Source: Pseudomonadota bacterium (GTDB lineage: Bacteria; Pseudomonadota; Alphaproteobacteria; Rhizobiales; Hyphomicrobiaceae). Taken from it: a stretch of DNA of 64,000 nt. This document shows, piece after piece, positions 62,152 through 64,000 of this stretch. Position 1 is the first letter of the stretch. Each line of letters opens with the position of its first letter. Both the position numbers and the translations under genes were made by a program. The notes under the pieces are model-generated. The model saw nothing but the letters and a program-made list of their open reading frames with translations, searched no databases and was not told where the DNA came from. The DNA is taken from assembly GCA_023412805.1 (NCBI GenBank), contig JAEZRM010000048.1:1-64000 (forward strand), written 5' to 3'.

Positions 62152-62904
62152 TTAGATGACGCGCTCGACGGCGATGCCGCGGCAGTCCATCTCGTATTCG
62201 AGATCGACGACAGGAGGACGTGCGAAGTGCCACGTCAGGCCGCGCGTGGCCGCGCCGCGGCGCACGATCTCGCTCGCAAGGAACGGATGCGGATCGTGGA
62301 CGGTGTAGAGCTGTGAGGCCGTCGTGTCCGCCCACTTGAAGCCGAGCAGGGCCATCCGCCGCTCCATCTCGCCGAGCACGTACTGCGCCTTCTCCTTCAT
62401 CGCACTGGGTGAGGTATCGCCGAGCCGAACTGTGTGATCGCGGTAGTTGCCCTTGCCCTCAGCGGATTCGCCGCTGCCAGCGACATGAAAGGACGGCGCC
62501 GCGCTCGCATCCGGAACCGTGAAGACGAAGGCGTGGAACGATGGACCCGCCGGCTTCTCGATCTCGGGGCAGACGTTGGAACGCGCGACGGGGTTCGTGC
62601 GCGAGGCCGGATCGAATATACCCCACTCGGCAAGTGTGCCGACATAGGTCTCGTTGAAGTCGCGGAAGGTGTCTTCGGTGAAGGGCGCAGGCGAGCGCAG
62701 TTCGCAGGCAGCGAAAGACGTGAGAGGGCGGCCGGCACCTTTGATCAGCTCGGCGATGCGCGCGAAGCCTTCCTTCAGGGGTACCGGGTTCTTGAACATG
62801 ACCCGCTCCAGGCTATAGCCCGGCTCGGCGGCAACACCGCCCGAATACTGGAACACGGCTGGGATATAGCGATAGTTGCCGGAGCCAAAGGGAGCAGTGC
62901 CCAT
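62152..62904 (-). CDS. CnbZ-like (2-aminomuconate-type deaminase) family protein
   Basis: 250 residues, no signal peptide or membrane segment. Overall it resembles the 2-amino-5-chloromuconate deaminase CnbZ group: PLKEGFARIAELIKGAGRPL near residue 47, then NETYVGTLAEWG and the C-terminal LTWHFARPPV. Such enzymes release ammonia from 2-aminomuconates in aminophenol meta-cleavage. The recognition is by general similarity only; I cannot point to catalytic residues. The hydratase-like gene lies 65 bases upstream on the same strand, which fits that pathway's next steps. Confidence 0.6.
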   Translation of the reverse strand: MGTAPFGSGNYRYIPAVFQYSGGVAAEPGYSLERVMFKNPVPLKEGFARIAELIKGAGRPLTSFAACELRSPAPFTEDTFRDFNETYVGTLAEWGIFDPASRTNPVARSNVCPEIEKPAGPSFHAFVFTVPDASAAPSFHVAGSGESAEGKGNYRDHTVRLGDTSPSAMKEKAQYVLGEMERRMALLGFKWADTTASQLYTVHDPHPFLASEIVRRGAATRGLTWHFARPPVVDLEYEMDCRGIAVERVI

Positions 62905-62969
62905 AGTGACGTCTCCATTCCTCTGTTTCGTTGTTCGTTGTCAGCGCGCCAGTCTGCGAGCAGAGCTCA

Positions 62970-63737
62970 TCATGGAACGAATTGAAGCTCCGCCGCGCCG
63001 AGCCCATCGAAGCGCACGCCGCAACTGTCTCCCGGGTTGAGATAGCGCAAGCCCGTGCACGAGCCGCACGTGATGAACTGCCCCGCGCGGACACCGCCGG
63101 CCGTGCGCATCATCTCGACGAACGCGACAGCGACACCCAGCGGATCGCCGATCGGATGTCCGCCGACCTGCTGCAACACGGTCTCGCCATTCACGGTGAG
63201 CGTGACTCTCAGCTTGGCGAGATCCAGTGCGCGCCAATCCGAGAGCACCTCTCCAAAAACGAATCCGCCATTGCTGATGCAGTCGACGAGCTTGTCGAGC
63301 GGCGACATGGCATCCGGATCGGCATAGCGGCTGGTCACGACCTCGATCGCAGCACAGGCATCGACCGCGGCGGCAACCTCATCGCGGGTGTATGGTGTGG
63401 CGCGCGGCGGCATATCATGACGGAAGCGGAAGGCGACCTCCCCTTCCACACCACACTGCGGCGCCTCGGACACCGGGAATTCGGCCGGCGATGTGCGCGT
63501 GTTGGCAGCATAGATCGGCGCGCGAAGACCATGGGAATTCGGATCACCGGCAACGGGTGCATTGGCCTTGTAGGCGCGAACCTCGCCGCGGAGGAGCGCG
63601 GTCACAGCATCCTGGATGGCATGAGCGTCAGTCGCACTCCTCGGCCGGCAGGCCTCGGGCAGGCCGTCGATGCACGTGCTCGACTGACGCGCAGCAGCCA
63701 GCAGGGAAGCAGCCTCGGCAGTGCGAACCGGGTCCAT
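62970..63737 (-). CDS. 2-keto-4-pentenoate hydratase / 2-oxo-3-hexenedioate decarboxylase family protein
   Basis: 255 residues of the fumarylacetoacetase-like MhpD/XylJ group. The Mg-binding block GVEGEVAFRF holds the paired glutamates. Asn/Asp-rich VTSRYADPD and the C-terminal ITCGSCTGL followed by GDSCGVRFDGLG are typical. It hydrates 2-oxopent-4-enoate or decarboxylates 2-oxo-3-hexenedioate in meta-cleavage pathways, with divalent metal. Start ATG 63737 has GAGGAA upstream; the longer frame overlaps the tsf terminator. It forms a pair with the CnbZ-like gene downstream. Confidence 0.85.
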   Translation of the reverse strand: MDPVRTAEAASLLAAARQSSTCIDGLPEACRPRSATDAHAIQDAVTALLRGEVRAYKANAPVAGDPNSHGLRAPIYAANTRTSPAEFPVSEAPQCGVEGEVAFRFRHDMPPRATPYTRDEVAAAVDACAAIEVVTSRYADPDAMSPLDKLVDCISNGGFVFGEVLSDWRALDLAKLRVTLTVNGETVLQQVGGHPIGDPLGVAVAFVEMMRTAGGVRAGQFITCGSCTGLRYLNPGDSCGVRFDGLGAAELQFVP

Positions 63738-63831
63738 GGAGCGTTCCTCACGCGTTTTTTGTCGGCGCCATCGTAGAGCAAAAACGCCCCGCGAACAGAC
63801 CCCTCGAATCGCTCGAGGGCGCATAAACAAA

Positions 63832-63857
63832 ACGGCCCGGACTTTCATCCGGGCCGT
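63832..63857 (-). terminator. Terminator of tsf
   Basis: A perfect 10-bp stem ACGGCCCGGA/TCCGGGCCGT with a 6-base loop lies about 25 bases after the tsf stop. On the minus strand it is followed by TTTGTTTATG. Confidence 0.85.
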
Positions 63858-63879
63858 CTGCAGAAAATTGGCGTAGCGC

Positions 63880-64000
63880 TCAGTTGGACTTCGAGAGGGC
63901 CGCGACTTCCGCCGCGAAGTCGGTCGTCTTTTTCTCGATGCCTTCGCCAAGAGCGTAGCGAACGAAGCCTTCGACCTTGATGGGGCCGCCGACCGCCTTC
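63880..64000 (-). CDS. tsf: Elongation factor Ts, C-terminal end (partial)
   Basis: The last 39-40 codons of a gene that starts beyond the window edge. The peptide ends PIKVEGFVRYALGEGIEK, then a short acidic/Ala stretch (DFAAEVAAL) before the stop, which matches the C-terminus of EF-Ts. EF-Ts is the nucleotide exchange factor for EF-Tu. The terminator follows closely, so tsf ends its operon, probably rpsB-tsf. Confidence 0.9.
   Translation of the reverse strand, partial: KAVGGPIKVEGFVRYALGEGIEKKTTDFAAEVAALSKSN

Overview
The window looks like chromosomal DNA of an alphaproteobacterium of the order Hyphomicrobiales (Rhizobiales). It is GC-rich and densely coded. The dnaK promoter has the alphaproteobacterial RpoH form. 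The lptB-rpoN and dapF-mtaB-ftsY-yciB gene orders, a BcsS-type outer-membrane protein, a DegP/two-component/glnE block and a Cys-type SelD all fit that order. I see no insertion sequence, phage, CRISPR array or rRNA operon. The assignment rests on protein style and gene order, not on a database search.

Layout. 0-5 kb: a secreted protein of unknown function divergent from dnaK-dnaJ. 4.7-5.9 kb: an accessory patch with an AbiJ-like HEPN gene, a short second copy of the selD 3' end and REP-like palindromes. 5.9-9.6 kb (minus): FMN reductase-pyrF-selD and a secreted trypsin-like protease with a peptidoglycan-binding domain. 9.8-16.6 kb: DegP, an OmpR-type response regulator, a histidine kinase and glnE. 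16.7-19.6 kb: a six-EF-hand protein, an ECF sigma factor, a membrane anti-sigma candidate and a Spy/CnrX-like periplasmic sensor. 19.7-26.7 kb: HAD dehalogenase, a YdcH-like protein, RNase D, a fused LptC-LptA, LptB, RpoN and tRNA-Lys. 26.8-38.9 kb: an accessory biosynthetic region with a phosphopantetheinyl transferase, BcsS, a VOC protein, a C45-type acyltransferase/amidase, an alpha/beta hydrolase, a lysine 2,3-aminomutase and a very large Pls-like polymer synthetase, then a FAD-dependent amine oxidoreductase. 39.2-45.3 kb: a complete branched-chain-amino-acid-type ABC transporter and a convergent aldehyde dehydrogenase. 45.5-51.9 kb: a GT21-like glycosyltransferase, an LpxH-like phosphoesterase and an Fbp/2-aminoethylphosphonate-type ABC transporter. 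52-64 kb: tRNA-Ser with a partial 3' copy beside it, housekeeping genes (asd, two yciB genes, ftsY, mtaB, dapF, proC), a TetR regulator, a CnbZ-like deaminase paired with a 2-keto-4-pentenoate-hydratase-like enzyme, and the 3' end of tsf.

The most notable system is the divergent pair at 31.9-37.5 kb. One gene encodes a radical-SAM lysine 2,3-aminomutase that keeps both aspartates used to bind the lysine side chain. The other encodes a 1360-residue protein with the adenylation, carrier, six-membrane-segment and three tandem acyltransferase-like domain layout of epsilon-poly-L-lysine synthetase. Together they suggest a lysine or beta-lysine homopolymer pathway in an alphaproteobacterium. The PPTase at 26.8 kb could prime the carrier domain. 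The C45 enzyme, alpha/beta hydrolase, FAD oxidoreductase, liv-type transporter and aldehyde dehydrogenase nearby are candidate processing, uptake or catabolic partners. The product is inferred, not shown.
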